This document shows positions 1 to 8,437 of a stretch of DNA of 64,000 bases, one piece after another. The notes beneath the pieces were generated by a model, which was given only the letters and a program-made list of their open reading frames with translations, searched no databases and was not told the origin of the DNA. Origin of the DNA: Pseudomonas fluorescens (GTDB lineage: Bacteria; Pseudomonadota; Gammaproteobacteria; Pseudomonadales; Pseudomonadaceae); NCBI RefSeq assembly GCF_902497875.1, contig NZ_CABVHY010000034.1, positions 1-64,000 of the forward strand. Reading direction: 5' to 3'. The position numbers and the translations under genes were made by a program. Numbering within the stretch: the first letter of the stretch is position 1; the number at the start of each line of letters is the position of its first letter.

Positions 1-505
1 GCACAAAAAAAGCAAAAACAGAAGCAGCTTCAATCACAGACAGTGGAGGCAGCAGGCTACGTTGTGGTGGTCACGACCTTGGACTGCCTGAGTGCGCAAG
101 AGGTCTTGGCCCTTTATCGGCACCGCTGGCAGGTGGAGTTGGCGTTCAAGCGGATGAAGTCATTGCTAGGGTTATCGCGCTTGAGAAAGAAAAACCCGGA
201 AGGCGCGAAAGCCTGGCTGCAAGGGAAATTATTAGTGGCTTGCCTTATTGAGCGGTTGATCGCCACAGGCGAGCATTTTTCCCCTGTCGAGAGCGAGGGG
301 CATTCAAGAAAACGTGGCTCAGAGGCGTTGTCGCTGGCGTGAAATGGCCTTTATCCATTGGTTGCTTTGTAGCGTGATCAGTCCCCGCTTGTCGTTGTTT
401 ACGTGTCTTGAGAAATGGGATTACTTCAGTCGTGCACTGCGCGAATCCCCGCGAAAAAAGCGGGGATACCAGCAAGATGAGCTATGGAGCGAGAGATTTG
501 GTTAG
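1..505 (+). pseudogene. IS4-like transposase, 3' part, frameshifted
   Basis: The reading frame is open from base 1, so the gene begins left of the window. The visible part carries the C-terminal signature of IS4-type DDE transposases: YRHRWQVELAFKRMK has the Y-x2-R-x3-E-x6-K spacing around the catalytic glutamate, followed by a basic stretch and LLVACLIERL. The first frame stops at 342. The expected tail (WREMAFIHWLL, then SPRLSL) is read in another frame from about 314 to 505, so an indel near 250-310 has broken the gene. No terminal inverted repeat could be defined. It marks the border of the accessory region that follows. Confidence 0.8.
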
Positions 506-507
506 CG

Positions 508-536
508 CCTATGGGGGCAAGCCCCCTCGCCACAGG
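508..536. repeat. REP-like palindrome
   Basis: A GC-rich imperfect palindrome (GGGGGCAAGCCCCC core plus TCGCCACAGG) of the kind scattered between Pseudomonas genes. It lies between the transposase remnant and the end of the LprI-like gene. The rest of 537-751 shows no gene. Confidence 0.6.
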
Positions 537-751
537 TCCGCGCTCGACGCATCTTCCTTAACTGACTGCTATTAGGTCTGATCAGCCCTACACTTGATCG
601 CCATTGAGGATGGACTATCTTCGGTTCCGCATTAGAAATGCGCAGCATAGGGTCAATAAAACCAGAAAACATAAAAATGTGGTCATTGACACTTACAAAC
701 CACCAATCAAGTAATCGACGATAGCATCGCACGCTCAATGATAGCGGAGCG

Positions 752-1156
752 TCAGAATTTCAAGCCTCTTAGATATCTAACTCTTAAGATACTTTCCCTA
801 GCAATACAATAGTTCATTGATGTTTCAAACGCTTGTGTTCCTGAGGGGGTCACAAAGCTCTCAATCGCACAATTCTCATCCCTAAGAACAATCCAAGCTC
901 GCTGTGATTTTTTTATATGGGACTTAAGCTCATCTCCTAGCAGGGGATCTGCTTTGTAATCCACAGAAACCTTGTCATTCAACTCTCTATATGCATTATT
1001 TAATTCTAAATCGGCTTCCTTGCTCTTTTTCTTAGAGCACTCATACACCCCCTGGCTATCCACTACCTCAGGAGAACAAACATCCAACAAAGAAGATTCT
1101 GCATAACACAAACTGCAAGTAAAAAACATCAACCCAAAAATCAATTTCATCGCCAT
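752..1156 (-). CDS. LprI-like (DUF1311) secreted protein, possible lysozyme inhibitor / immunity protein
   Basis: A 134-residue protein with an N-terminal signal peptide (KLIFGLMFFTCSLCYAES). The mature part resembles the LprI N-terminal domain (DUF1311): a Cys-containing start (CSPEVV, YECSKKK), the helical AYRELNDKV stretch, then SQRAWIVLRDENC and a final C-x-ARES. In this family the conserved Cys pairs are expected to form disulphides, and LprI of Mycobacterium inhibits lysozyme. The start at 1156 has a GGAGAG ribosome site. The gene starts 13 bases after a muramidase-like fragment, the normal position for an immunity gene. The immunity role is an inference from position and family; it could also be an unrelated periplasmic protein. 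Confidence 0.75.
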   Translation of the reverse strand: MAMKLIFGLMFFTCSLCYAESSLLDVCSPEVVDSQGVYECSKKKSKEADLELNNAYRELNDKVSVDYKADPLLGDELKSHIKKSQRAWIVLRDENCAIESFVTPSGTQAFETSMNYCIARESILRVRYLRGLKF

Positions 1157-1169
1157 AAAATCTCTCCAG

Positions 1170-1829
1170 TTAATTATCTCTCAAATAGCTAGCTCGCCGC
1201 CGCCCTGGCTCATACTGGCTAATCGCGGGTGTATTTTGAACGTATGAAATCATTTCATCCCTGCTGTTGCGCATCCCAGACTTCATTGGATTAGGTCCCG
1301 CAGTGAATCCCTGATACACAAAGTCCACTAGGACATCCCGAATAATCGGATCAAGATTTTCCCATGCGACTCTCCCCACTTCAGACTCAGTCCACTTATT
1401 GTAAATTGAAATAGCCCTACCTACATAAGCGGGATAGATCAAGTTAAACAGTGATATTTGTTGACTCTTTGTTATTTCGCCAATTAACGCTTTGTTATTT
1501 CTGACAAAATCTCCAGCAGTTTCCCCCTTTAAGCCGTGAGCTAACGAAATCTTACTAGCTTTCTCGTCGCCAACACCCGCCTGAGTCATATGTGTATATA
1601 TTTCATTCCTTGTTCTACTCCCCATGTCATATCCACGACCTAAAGTTACTCCAGACAAATCATTCCCAGGCCAATGGATAACTCTGCTGTAGTGCATTGA
1701 GCCTGGACTATCGTTGCCTTCCGCATTGTAGGTAATCTTCCCTGCTAGAATTTTTGCTTCATCCTTAGTGGTGAATGCTCCCAATATCCCCACCGGATGA
1801 AAGTGATACGCCTTCCCCCACGACGGCAA
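1170..1829 (-). CDS. Pesticin-like muramidase C-terminal fragment (orphan toxin tail)
   Basis: This 219-codon frame opens at a weak TTG and lacks the front of the protein. Its first residues (LPSWGKAYHFHPVG) match the full effector encoded at 3521-5791. After that point it diverges but keeps the fold signature: a Glu in the N-AEGND stretch, then the Gly-rich GVTLGRGYDMGSR. This pattern is found in pesticin/T4-lysozyme-like muramidases, where Glu and a downstream Asp/Thr are catalytic. Unlike the full effector it runs uninterrupted to the C-terminus (YLRDN). Two indels separate it from the homologous sequence just upstream, so it is probably not made as a working protein. It may act as a donor cassette for recombination into the full effector. 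Confidence 0.6.
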   Translation of the reverse strand: MPSWGKAYHFHPVGILGAFTTKDEAKILAGKITYNAEGNDSPGSMHYSRVIHWPGNDLSGVTLGRGYDMGSRTRNEIYTHMTQAGVGDEKASKISLAHGLKGETAGDFVRNNKALIGEITKSQQISLFNLIYPAYVGRAISIYNKWTESEVGRVAWENLDPIIRDVLVDFVYQGFTAGPNPMKSGMRNSRDEMISYVQNTPAISQYEPGRRRASYLRDN

Positions 1830-2076
1830 CCCAACCCTTCCGCGACCTCACCCCACCAACTCATTTGCTCGATCCGCTCTCCGCCAACCAGTTCAAGTGT
1901 GGAGTCGATCCGCTATGGCCGAGCAATTCATCCAGCGCGTCCCACTTCTGCGTCTGGTGAAACCACTCGCTTTCTTTGCGGATGATCAACTGCGAGATCG
2001 CTTGCGCGTGGGCTGGGAAGCGGAGGGCCGCTTGCAGCTCTTCAGCGGTCATCTTGCCGTCGCGGTTGTGACCTTG
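1830..2076 (-). pseudogene. Duplicate of effector EF-hand/linker segment, frameshifted
   Basis: The reverse strand encodes NRDGKMTAEELQAALRF onwards, nearly identical to residues just after the EF-hand loop of the 3521-5791 effector. The homology starts abruptly near 2076. Compared with the intact copy, a 4-base deletion after NWLAE and a further 1-base deletion close to 1830 destroy the frame. A 45-base block at 1788-1832 is identical to 3806-3850 in the full gene, so the duplication is recent or is kept similar by gene conversion. Confidence 0.75.
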
Positions 2077-2094
2077 GAAACTCTAGAATCTAAC

Positions 2095-2538
2095 TTTGCA
2101 GAGCCGCATGTACAATATTCTACAGTACGTTCTTCTTTTTTCTTACAGGAAAGGTGATCTGCCAGACCATCATGGAACACAACCTCGCAGGTCATAATTA
2201 CTTTATCAACTAAACGTAATGGATAGACTGCAAGGTCCAAGAAAAGCTTACCACCTTCAAAGCTCCCTTTTTTAAAATCCACTTCGGCATAACCATTACT
2301 AAAAGCTTTCCTTCTAATGAGCAAATTTTTTCTCTGCTGAGACCTTGCCGTTCCCACCAAAAACCATATTCTGAATAACGATGCAGTGGTCCTCCGACCA
2401 AACCAAATATCGAACAAGATTATCTCCCACGCGGCCTGTCCCTGCCTCTGGCACATTCCGATAGTCAAATTCCTTGGCTTCGGCCAGGCCGGCTAAGCAG
2501 AATGCCAAAATAACAAAAAATGATATTTTGACTATCAT
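2095..2538 (-). pseudogene. Second copy of the putative immunity gene, frameshifted
   Basis: The first frame gives a signal peptide (ISFFVILAFCLAGLAEA), then FDYRNV, GRVGDNLVRYL and CIVIQ. These align with NYKDV, HRIGKVVVRYI and CLTIQ of the protein at 2737-3141. After VSAE an indel in an A-run shifts the frame, and a second indel follows CSLEGK. The remainder (NGYAEVDFKKGSFEGGKLF...) is read in a third frame and aligns with the second half of the intact paralogue. It has at least two frameshifts and is therefore probably dead. It lies directly before the orphan toxin tail in the transcription direction. Confidence 0.7.
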
Positions 2539-2736
2539 AGATCGAGTTCCTTATCCGAAATCCTTGAGTTAGACAAAGCAAAGTTCTCTGACCATCAAAA
2601 CTATCTGCTAGTGCATCGTAGTCGAGCAAACTACGACCCCCTATCAGATATAGGCTTAGACTTTAAGTCACCAAACGAAAATAGGGACTTTACTAAAAAT
2701 TGTGCATTATCAATGCAAACTCCCATTTAGCCGAAC

Positions 2737-3141
2737 TCAGGTTGGACCTGCGCACACAAGCTCCCCAATAACTCCTTGCTCAACCGGAACAGTGCATGCC
2801 CTTCGCTGCTCCGCAGCCAATTGCAAGGGAGTAATACTCAAAGTAAAATGAACACCATCTTCGGCAAAATAAACGCCCTCAAATTGTGCATCCGCAACTT
2901 CATCTTCAAACGACTTACCTTCAAATGAGCAAATATGCGTGGCTGAGACCACCTGCCATTCAGGTTTTTGGCTTAGTGCCTGTATAGTCAAACAGGGATC
3001 TGAGAATAGCTTTATGTACCGCACGACGACTTTCCCTATCCGATGCGAATCGACTCTAAACACGTCCTTATAATTAACATCCTCCGCCTGCACAAACACT
3101 GGAAGAATGGCTAGCATAACGCCAAAAAAAAATTCCCTCAC
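2737..3141 (-). CDS. Putative secreted immunity protein of the muramidase effector
   Basis: A 134-residue protein with a signal peptide (FFFGVMLAILPVFVQA, cleavage likely before ED) and four Cys in the mature part (PCLTIQ, HICSFEG, RACTVP, LVCAG), so a periplasmic, disulphide-bonded protein is likely. It matches no family I can name. It begins four bases after the end of the effector frame (3146), as expected for an immunity gene of a cell-wall-degrading toxin. A decayed paralogue lies downstream at 2095-2538. The immunity function is inferred from position, export signal and co-duplication with toxin pieces. Confidence 0.6.
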   Translation of the reverse strand: MREFFFGVMLAILPVFVQAEDVNYKDVFRVDSHRIGKVVVRYIKLFSDPCLTIQALSQKPEWQVVSATHICSFEGKSFEDEVADAQFEGVYFAEDGVHFTLSITPLQLAAEQRRACTVPVEQGVIGELVCAGPT

Positions 3142-3145
3142 AAAA

Positions 3146-3520
3146 TTATCTCAAATATTGAACACGCTTGTTAAATCGATCCAGAGGTACGCTCATCCAT
3201 CTGGCCCTGTCAGATATTGTTTCTGAGAAACGAGCCAAGTCATTTCCGGTAATATGCCTCTGAAGAATCTCTCTAGTACGAGCCCCATAATCTCCTCGAT
3301 ACATCAGGTCCACTACCACTTCTTGAATCTTTTCATGAGTCAAATCCCAGTCCAGTCGCCCGTATAGCTCAGCGGTATCGGTCTTTCCTGAGATCCTTAT
3401 GATTTCACTTTTCATATAATCATAAACAGAAACAAACATATCATATTGTTGCTTTCTAGTAATTTTATGATTTAGGATCTCCGCTGGAGCCTGGGCAAGA
3501 TAAGTCTTAGCTGTATCGCC
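3146..3520 (-). pseudogene. C-terminal part of the muramidase effector, beyond the amber codon
   Basis: Reading on in the same frame past the TAG at 3521-3523 gives GDTAKTYLAQAPAEIL..., then DMFVSVYDYM, DLMYRGDYG and finally VQYLR. This aligns along its length with the tail of the orphan copy at 1170-1829 (GETAGDFV, VDFVYQGF, ASYLR). No frameshift occurs, so one base substitution separates this segment from the upstream frame. An internal ATG at 3439 exists but has no convincing ribosome site. Confidence 0.75.
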
Positions 3521-5791
3521 CTAAAGTCCTTTAGCCCCAATCAACCAAGTTAATAGCTGTTCTTCAACGCCGGCTGCACGTAGGTCACTTTCTGGAGCAG
3601 GCCGCTGACCGAGATCGTAGCCCCGTCCGATAGTGATGCCCGATGCACCACCTGGCCAGTGCACAACCCGACTGAAGTACCTGTACAACGGATGCGACTC
3701 ATCTTCTATATCATTGCCTTCCACATCAAAGGTCAGTTGGCCATAAGGTACTTTCAGCCACTTAAGATCATTGTCATCATTCTCCGCGGAGAAACTCCCC
3801 ACCAACCCCACCGGATGAAAGTGATACGCCTTCCCCCACGACGGCAACCCTACTTTCTCCGCTACCTCACCCCACCAACTCAGTTGCTCGATCCGCTGCT
3901 TCTCCGCCAACCAATTCAAGTGTGGAGTCGACCCGCTATGACCGAGCAATTCATCCAGCGCGTCCCACTTTTGCGCCTGGTGAAACCATTCACTCTCTTT
4001 GTAAATGATCAGCTGCGAAATCGACTGCGCGTGGGCCGGCAGGTGGAGGACCGCTTGCAGTTCCTCGGCGGTCATCTTGCCGTCGCGGTTGCGGTCGATG
4101 ATGTCGTACAGCCGGCTCTTCATCGGCCCCTGGTCGTCTTTGTCGGCCAGGGGCCGATAGCGTTCGCGTTGCGCTTCGCTGAAGTGGTCGACAGCACTCA
4201 GAAACGAGGCCATGGCGTGCTTGGGCGTGCTGTAGTCGAAAATAACGTCATAGCCCTCCCACGACCAGGGACTGAGCCAAGGTGTAACACCTACTTCTTC
4301 GCGCACCCAGCCGTCGAGCAGGGTGTTGTCCGCGTCGTGCAGCAGCCCATCGAGGCGATACCAGTTGCAGGCCCTGCGGTCAGCCGTCGCCGGTACCGCG
4401 ATTTTTCTGTCGGCCGGCAGACCATCAAGCAAACTTTTGGGGACTAACAAGTCGGCAGCACTGAGTGGGCTGGCTGCACTCAATATTTTCAGTTGTGCGG
4501 CAGTGGCATTTTCTTGATGAGTCACCACAGCGGTGCCTTGGGCGAGCTTTAACCAGGTTTTGTCTTTATCCGGCAGGCGCTGGGCCCAGGCTCGACTGGC
4601 TTCGATGAATAAATCGATGTCATCGCCACTGAACACTTCCAGGTGCAGCTTCTCTTCCGGCTGATCCGCGCTGCCGTCCTGATACAGGCCGAGATGACCG
4701 ATCAGCGCGCCGGCCTTGATCGCGACGGGCGTTTCGAGCACCACCACCCGATCCGCTGCCAGCGGTTTCTGCTCGCCTTGCAGCCAGTCGAAATGCACGT
4801 ACTGGTTGATGCGCTCCAGTTTGCGGTACTGGCCTTCACCGCTGACCGTGACGTGCGTGCCAGTCGGCAGCTCCCCGATAATGTCGCTGTGAAAGCTCGG
4901 TTCGGCGCGGATGTCGAACGAGTCATGCACGGTCGCGATGCGATACTCGTCCCCGGCGACAGGTATCAGAAGGCTGTTGGAAACGTAGCCGCGTAGCGAT
5001 CCATCGGTGTTGAGCAGATTGGCCGGGCCCAGGGTGTTCTCCAGCTTGCGGTATTTCCCCTCACCAATGACGGTCACCTCTGCGCCGCGCGGCAGGAGGT
5101 CGATCACCTTGCCCTGTGAGTCCTTATTGCGCACGTTCAGGCCACGCTGCTCAAGATTTCCGGGGCGTACGTCATTCGCCGACTCCTTTACGCGTCGGGT
5201 CGGTGCCTCGGGCCAGAACGCCGGGCGAGCGATGGCGGAGTCTTCCTGGTACACCGCCCAGTCCTGCAGGTGCATGTACAGGCTGTAGAAGGTCAGGCTG
5301 GGCGGCGTGTCCGGGCTGCCTTCGATATTGGGTGGCTGCAACCGATGACGAACCAATACGAAATTGCGCGAGAAGGGTTTCTCGACGGTGATTGTGTTGA
5401 TGAAGTAGCGCGTGGTCGGCGAATGCGTGTCGATGCGGAAAGCCACCACTTCACCGTCGGCCAGGCACTGCACGCTGGATTGATCCAGGCCGCCGGCGGT
5501 GCCGCTGTCGAAATGCACGCCGCCGTGCCACAGGCCGTTGCGTCCCAGGGGGTAGTAGCCCGCCGTCGCCTTGGCCAAGTGGGTCAACTGCTGCAGCGGG
5601 TTGCGCGTGTCCTTGAACGGATGGCTCCAGTTCTTCAGCGGTTGCAGAGCGTCGGCGCCTGGTTCCGGGGGTAAAGATGCGCGGACCGGGCCTGTGTCGG
5701 GCGTCGGCAGGATCGGGGAATCGCGCACCTCAAACCGAGAGTTCCGGTCAGTGTATTGCCGTCCAAAAAGCCAAGTGGACAACTTGCTCAT
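3521..5791 (-). CDS. Modular peptidoglycan-hydrolase effector (M23-like, SH3b x2, EF-hand, pesticin-like), cut by an amber codon
   Basis: A 756-residue frame with no signal peptide. Near residue 85-120 it carries an M23-like opening (LWHGGVHFDSG, LADGEVVAF), then FYSLYMHLQDW near 170. Two SH3b-like modules follow (GLNVRNKDSQG...VTVIGEGKYRKLE; FDIRAEPSFHSD...VTVSGEGQYRKLE). The M23 fold then resumes (GALIGHLGLY, KLHLEVFSG). Further on are an EF-hand loop (DRNRDGKMTAEE) and a pesticin-type muramidase start (VEGND, GITIGRGYDLG). The frame ends at TAG 3521-3523, where the paralogous copy has Lys; the rest of the domain continues in frame. Full length would be 881 residues. Modular hydrolases without a signal peptide next to secreted immunity proteins are typical of type VI secretion cargo, but no VgrG, PAAR or T6SS gene is in the window, so the delivery route is open. 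Confidence 0.75.
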   Translation of the reverse strand: MSKLSTWLFGRQYTDRNSRFEVRDSPILPTPDTGPVRASLPPEPGADALQPLKNWSHPFKDTRNPLQQLTHLAKATAGYYPLGRNGLWHGGVHFDSGTAGGLDQSSVQCLADGEVVAFRIDTHSPTTRYFINTITVEKPFSRNFVLVRHRLQPPNIEGSPDTPPSLTFYSLYMHLQDWAVYQEDSAIARPAFWPEAPTRRVKESANDVRPGNLEQRGLNVRNKDSQGKVIDLLPRGAEVTVIGEGKYRKLENTLGPANLLNTDGSLRGYVSNSLLIPVAGDEYRIATVHDSFDIRAEPSFHSDIIGELPTGTHVTVSGEGQYRKLERINQYVHFDWLQGEQKPLAADRVVVLETPVAIKAGALIGHLGLYQDGSADQPEEKLHLEVFSGDDIDLFIEASRAWAQRLPDKDKTWLKLAQGTAVVTHQENATAAQLKILSAASPLSAADLLVPKSLLDGLPADRKIAVPATADRRACNWYRLDGLLHDADNTLLDGWVREEVGVTPWLSPWSWEGYDVIFDYSTPKHAMASFLSAVDHFSEAQRERYRPLADKDDQGPMKSRLYDIIDRNRDGKMTAEELQAVLHLPAHAQSISQLIIYKESEWFHQAQKWDALDELLGHSGSTPHLNWLAEKQRIEQLSWWGEVAEKVGLPSWGKAYHFHPVGLVGSFSAENDDNDLKWLKVPYGQLTFDVEGNDIEDESHPLYRYFSRVVHWPGGASGITIGRGYDLGQRPAPESDLRAAGVEEQLLTWLIGAKGL

Positions 5792-6063
5792 GGGGTGTTC
5801 GCTCCTTGCGAAGGTGTCAGCCAGAGAAATCCGAACGATGGATCATCTTGAGCGACCGCGACACCCCCTAAAGTCGCATCAGGAACGTCCCTATAACCTT
5901 TGCCGAATATGCCTACAGCGATGGCTAGTTGATGGGATGCCTGACTATTTTCACGGGATAGCAGAAGTCCGCGTTCGGCCCCTCTTCCTTAACCGGCTGA
6001 ACAGCCCCGCAGCTAAACTCGATCCGGGCCGGGCACAAGTTCTACCTAAACCCTCACAACAAA

Positions 6064-6097
6064 AAAGGCACCGGACGTTAATACGCACGGTGCCTTT
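6064..6097. terminator. Bidirectional-looking intrinsic terminator
   Basis: AAAGGCACCG at 6064-6073 pairs with CGGTGCCTTT at 6088-6097, with A-rich and T-rich flanks. It sits just past the stop of the minus-strand NCS1 permease at 6114 and probably ends that transcript. The stretch 5792-6060 has no gene and presumably holds the promoter of the effector. Confidence 0.75.
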
Positions 6098-6113
6098 ATT
6101 TGAAACCGATCGA

Positions 6114-7520
6114 TCAGTCAGCGAAGCTCAGCTTCCGCGCCTCGCTCAGCAACGCCTGATTACGCGTTGCCAGGCAATAATAGAGTGGACACGTCACGGC
6201 CAGTCCCACCAGCCACGACAGGTCCACGCCTTCGATGATATTGGCGTAAGGCCCGACGTACAGCGAAGTATTGGCGAAGGGTAGCTGCACCAGGATGCCG
6301 ATGAAGTACGCGACGATCGCGTGCAGGTTGAACCGTCCGTAGATCCCGCCATCGGCGCGAAAGATCGAGGCGATGTCGTAGTGGCCGCGCTTGATCAGGT
6401 AGAAGTCGATCAGGTTGATCGAGGCCCAGGGGACCAACACCAACAACAGCGCCAGAATCAGCCCGATGAACTGTGAGATGAAGTCCGCCGAAGCGCTCAG
6501 TGCCATCAGGCAGCAGCCGGTGAGCACGAGCGTCGACAGCAGCACGCGCACTTTGATGCTCGGCGTCCAGTTGCTGGCGAAGGTCTGGATCGAGGTCACG
6601 ATGGACAAGACCGCGCCATACAGATTCAACGCGTTGTGGCTGATGATATTCAGCAAGAACAGCACCATCAGGATCGGCCCCAACCAGCCGGTGGACTGCT
6701 TCACCGCCGCCATCGCGGGTGTGCCTTCGGGTGTCGCCAGGACCGCGACTGCGCCGAAGCTGAAAGACAGGATAGTGCCCAGCGTCGCCCCGGCGTAGGT
6801 GGCGAAGAACGGCCTGGCAATGCCGATGTCCGCCGGCAGGTAACGCGAATAGTCGGAAACGTATGGCGAAAAGCTGATCTGCCAGATGATCCCCAGGGAT
6901 ATCGTCGCCAGCCAGCCGGACAGATTGAAGCTGCCACGGCTGAAGAAGTCCGCCGGCAGGTCATGACCGAAGATATAGACAAAGCCTGCAAGCAACGCGC
7001 TGCCCATGACCCAGGTGCCGATCCGGTTGAGGGTATGGATAAAACGGTAGCCGATCACGCCGATGGCCGTCGCGCTCAAGGCACCTATAAGGATACCGGC
7101 CGGCAATGGCACCGACTCGACCATGCCATGGATCGACTCCCCGGCCAGGACGATGTTGGAGATAAAAAAACCGACATAAATGACCGCGGCGAAGAACACG
7201 ATCAACAGCGCGCCGTAGCGGCCGAACTGTCCACGGCTCTGGACCATCTGCGGAATCCCCATACGCGGCCCCTGGGCGGAAGCGAGGGCGATGACAATGC
7301 CGCCGATCATGTGCCCAAGGACAATCGCAATCAGCCCCCAGAACAGGTTGAGGTGGAACACCTGGACCACCATCGCCCCGGTAACGATCGGCAACGGTGC
7401 AATGTTGGTGCTGAACCACAGGGTAAACAGATCGCGTGCCTTTCCATGGCGTTCCGCAAGCGGAACGTAATCCACCGTATGATTTTCGATGAGCTGGTTT
7501 TGACTGGACGTCTGGGACAT
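6114..7520 (-). CDS. NCS1 family (cytosine/purine/hydantoin-type) permease
   Basis: A 468-residue integral membrane protein with about 12 hydrophobic segments and the NCS1 hallmarks: an N-terminal AERHGKARDLFTLWFSTNI, SAQGPRMGIPQMVQSR before the second helix pair, SYSFSPYVSDYSRYLP-like segments and WASINLIDFY near the C-terminus. NCS1 carriers import nucleobases, hydantoins, allantoin or related rings with H+ or Na+. I chose the ATG at 7520 because the family N-terminus begins there and an AGG precedes it. The longer frame to 7673 runs through the intergenic operator region. It is divergent from the flavin reductase/monooxygenase pair and paralogous to the permease at 10524, so the two probably bring in the same class of substrate. 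Confidence 0.88.
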   Translation of the reverse strand: MSQTSSQNQLIENHTVDYVPLAERHGKARDLFTLWFSTNIAPLPIVTGAMVVQVFHLNLFWGLIAIVLGHMIGGIVIALASAQGPRMGIPQMVQSRGQFGRYGALLIVFFAAVIYVGFFISNIVLAGESIHGMVESVPLPAGILIGALSATAIGVIGYRFIHTLNRIGTWVMGSALLAGFVYIFGHDLPADFFSRGSFNLSGWLATISLGIIWQISFSPYVSDYSRYLPADIGIARPFFATYAGATLGTILSFSFGAVAVLATPEGTPAMAAVKQSTGWLGPILMVLFLLNIISHNALNLYGAVLSIVTSIQTFASNWTPSIKVRVLLSTLVLTGCCLMALSASADFISQFIGLILALLLVLVPWASINLIDFYLIKRGHYDIASIFRADGGIYGRFNLHAIVAYFIGILVQLPFANTSLYVGPYANIIEGVDLSWLVGLAVTCPLYYCLATRNQALLSEARKLSFAD

Positions 7521-7642
7521 GTATTTGCCTGTTTTTATCTTTGTATGAAGCCAAATCATGAAGCGCGTACCTCGGCACAAAGCTGTCGCCAAGCCGCCTG
7601 GACCGCGACGCACATCTGTTTTTGACAGATTCGTCGACGGAC

Positions 7643-7655
7643 ACCATATTATGGT
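7643..7655. promoter_or_regulatory. Palindrome in divergent permease/flavin-reductase promoter
   Basis: ACCATATTATGGT is a perfect 13-base palindrome in the 373-base gap between the divergent genes at 7520 and 7894. With the GTATAC element at 7823-7834 it is a candidate operator for the GntR/FCD regulator at 12036. Confidence 0.4.
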
Positions 7656-7822
7656 ATTCCAATGCTTTAACAAGACTGATCCGGGGTTTTACCGACCAAC
7701 TGATCCGCAATTCACAGCCGTAAATAGGTGTCTATCAGCCTGAAAACCCCGTATTCATTGAGCATCAGCGAAAAACCGACGTTCGTCCGCCCAGCGCAAA
7801 AAGCACTTGCAAAGCAGGTATT

Positions 7823-7834
7823 ACGGTATACCAT
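7823..7834. promoter_or_regulatory. GTATAC-centred palindrome (candidate GntR operator)
   Basis: ACGGTATACCAT carries the perfect core GGTATACC at 7825-7832, about 60 bases before the flavin-reductase ATG. The same core occurs before the GntR gene itself (11995) and, as TCGTATACGA, before the genes at 17423 and 23343. Confidence 0.5.
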
Positions 7835-7893
7835 CAGACATACAAAGCATTTAATAAGGCGCACAGCGCTACCGTTTGACCGAGGAACATCCA

Positions 7894-8379
7894 ATGATCG
7901 ACGCGAACGTCTACAAATTAGTCATGGGCTCTTTCCCTTCCGGTGTGACGGTTATCACCACGCTGGATGACGAGGGCCAGATCGTCGGCCTGACGGCCAG
8001 CGCCTTCAGTTCGCTGTCGATGGACCCGGCCCTGGTGCTGTTCTGCCCCAACTACAGCTCCGACTCCTATCCGGTGCTAATCAAGAACAAGCGCTTTGCC
8101 ATTCACCTGCTGTCCGGTGAGCAACAGAATGAAGCCTATGCTTTCGCCCGCAAAGGCAAGGACAAGGCGCAAGGCATCGAATGGACGCTCAGCGAGCTGG
8201 GTAATCCGCTGCTGAGCAATGCCACGGCGATTATCGAATGCGAGCTGTGGCGAGAATACGAAGGCGGCGATCACGCCATCATGGTTGGCGCCGTGAAGAA
8301 CCTGATCGTGCCGCAGCAGCAAACCCGCCCGCTGGTGTATTGCCGCGGCAAGATGGGCGCGCTGCCAGCCTTTGCCTGA
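7894..8379 (+). CDS. Flavin reductase (HpaC/RutF-like), monooxygenase partner
   Basis: A 161-residue protein of the flavin reductase-like domain family. Visible hallmarks are the N-terminal FPSGVTVITT, the LTASAFSSLSMDPALVLFC block that binds FMN/FAD, and the late GDHAIMVGAV. Such enzymes reduce free flavin with NAD(P)H and pass it to a two-component monooxygenase. The likely partner is the luciferase-like protein encoded 58 bases downstream. The ATG at 7894 is preceded by GAGGAA; an upstream in-frame alternative codon at 7876 lacks a site. The substrate is set by the monooxygenase and cannot be read here. Confidence 0.85.
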   Translation: MIDANVYKLVMGSFPSGVTVITTLDDEGQIVGLTASAFSSLSMDPALVLFCPNYSSDSYPVLIKNKRFAIHLLSGEQQNEAYAFARKGKDKAQGIEWTLSELGNPLLSNATAIIECELWREYEGGDHAIMVGAVKNLIVPQQQTRPLVYCRGKMGALPAFA

Positions 8380-8437
8380 CCCCAAATCCCGCGCCTGTAG
8401 TTGACAGGCCAACAATAAAAAATTCGAGGTATGCGTC

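Noticed and set aside
2049..2468. 139-codon frame as an intact gene
   Set aside because: Only its second half matches the immunity paralogue; the true start is in another frame, so it is part of a frameshifted copy.
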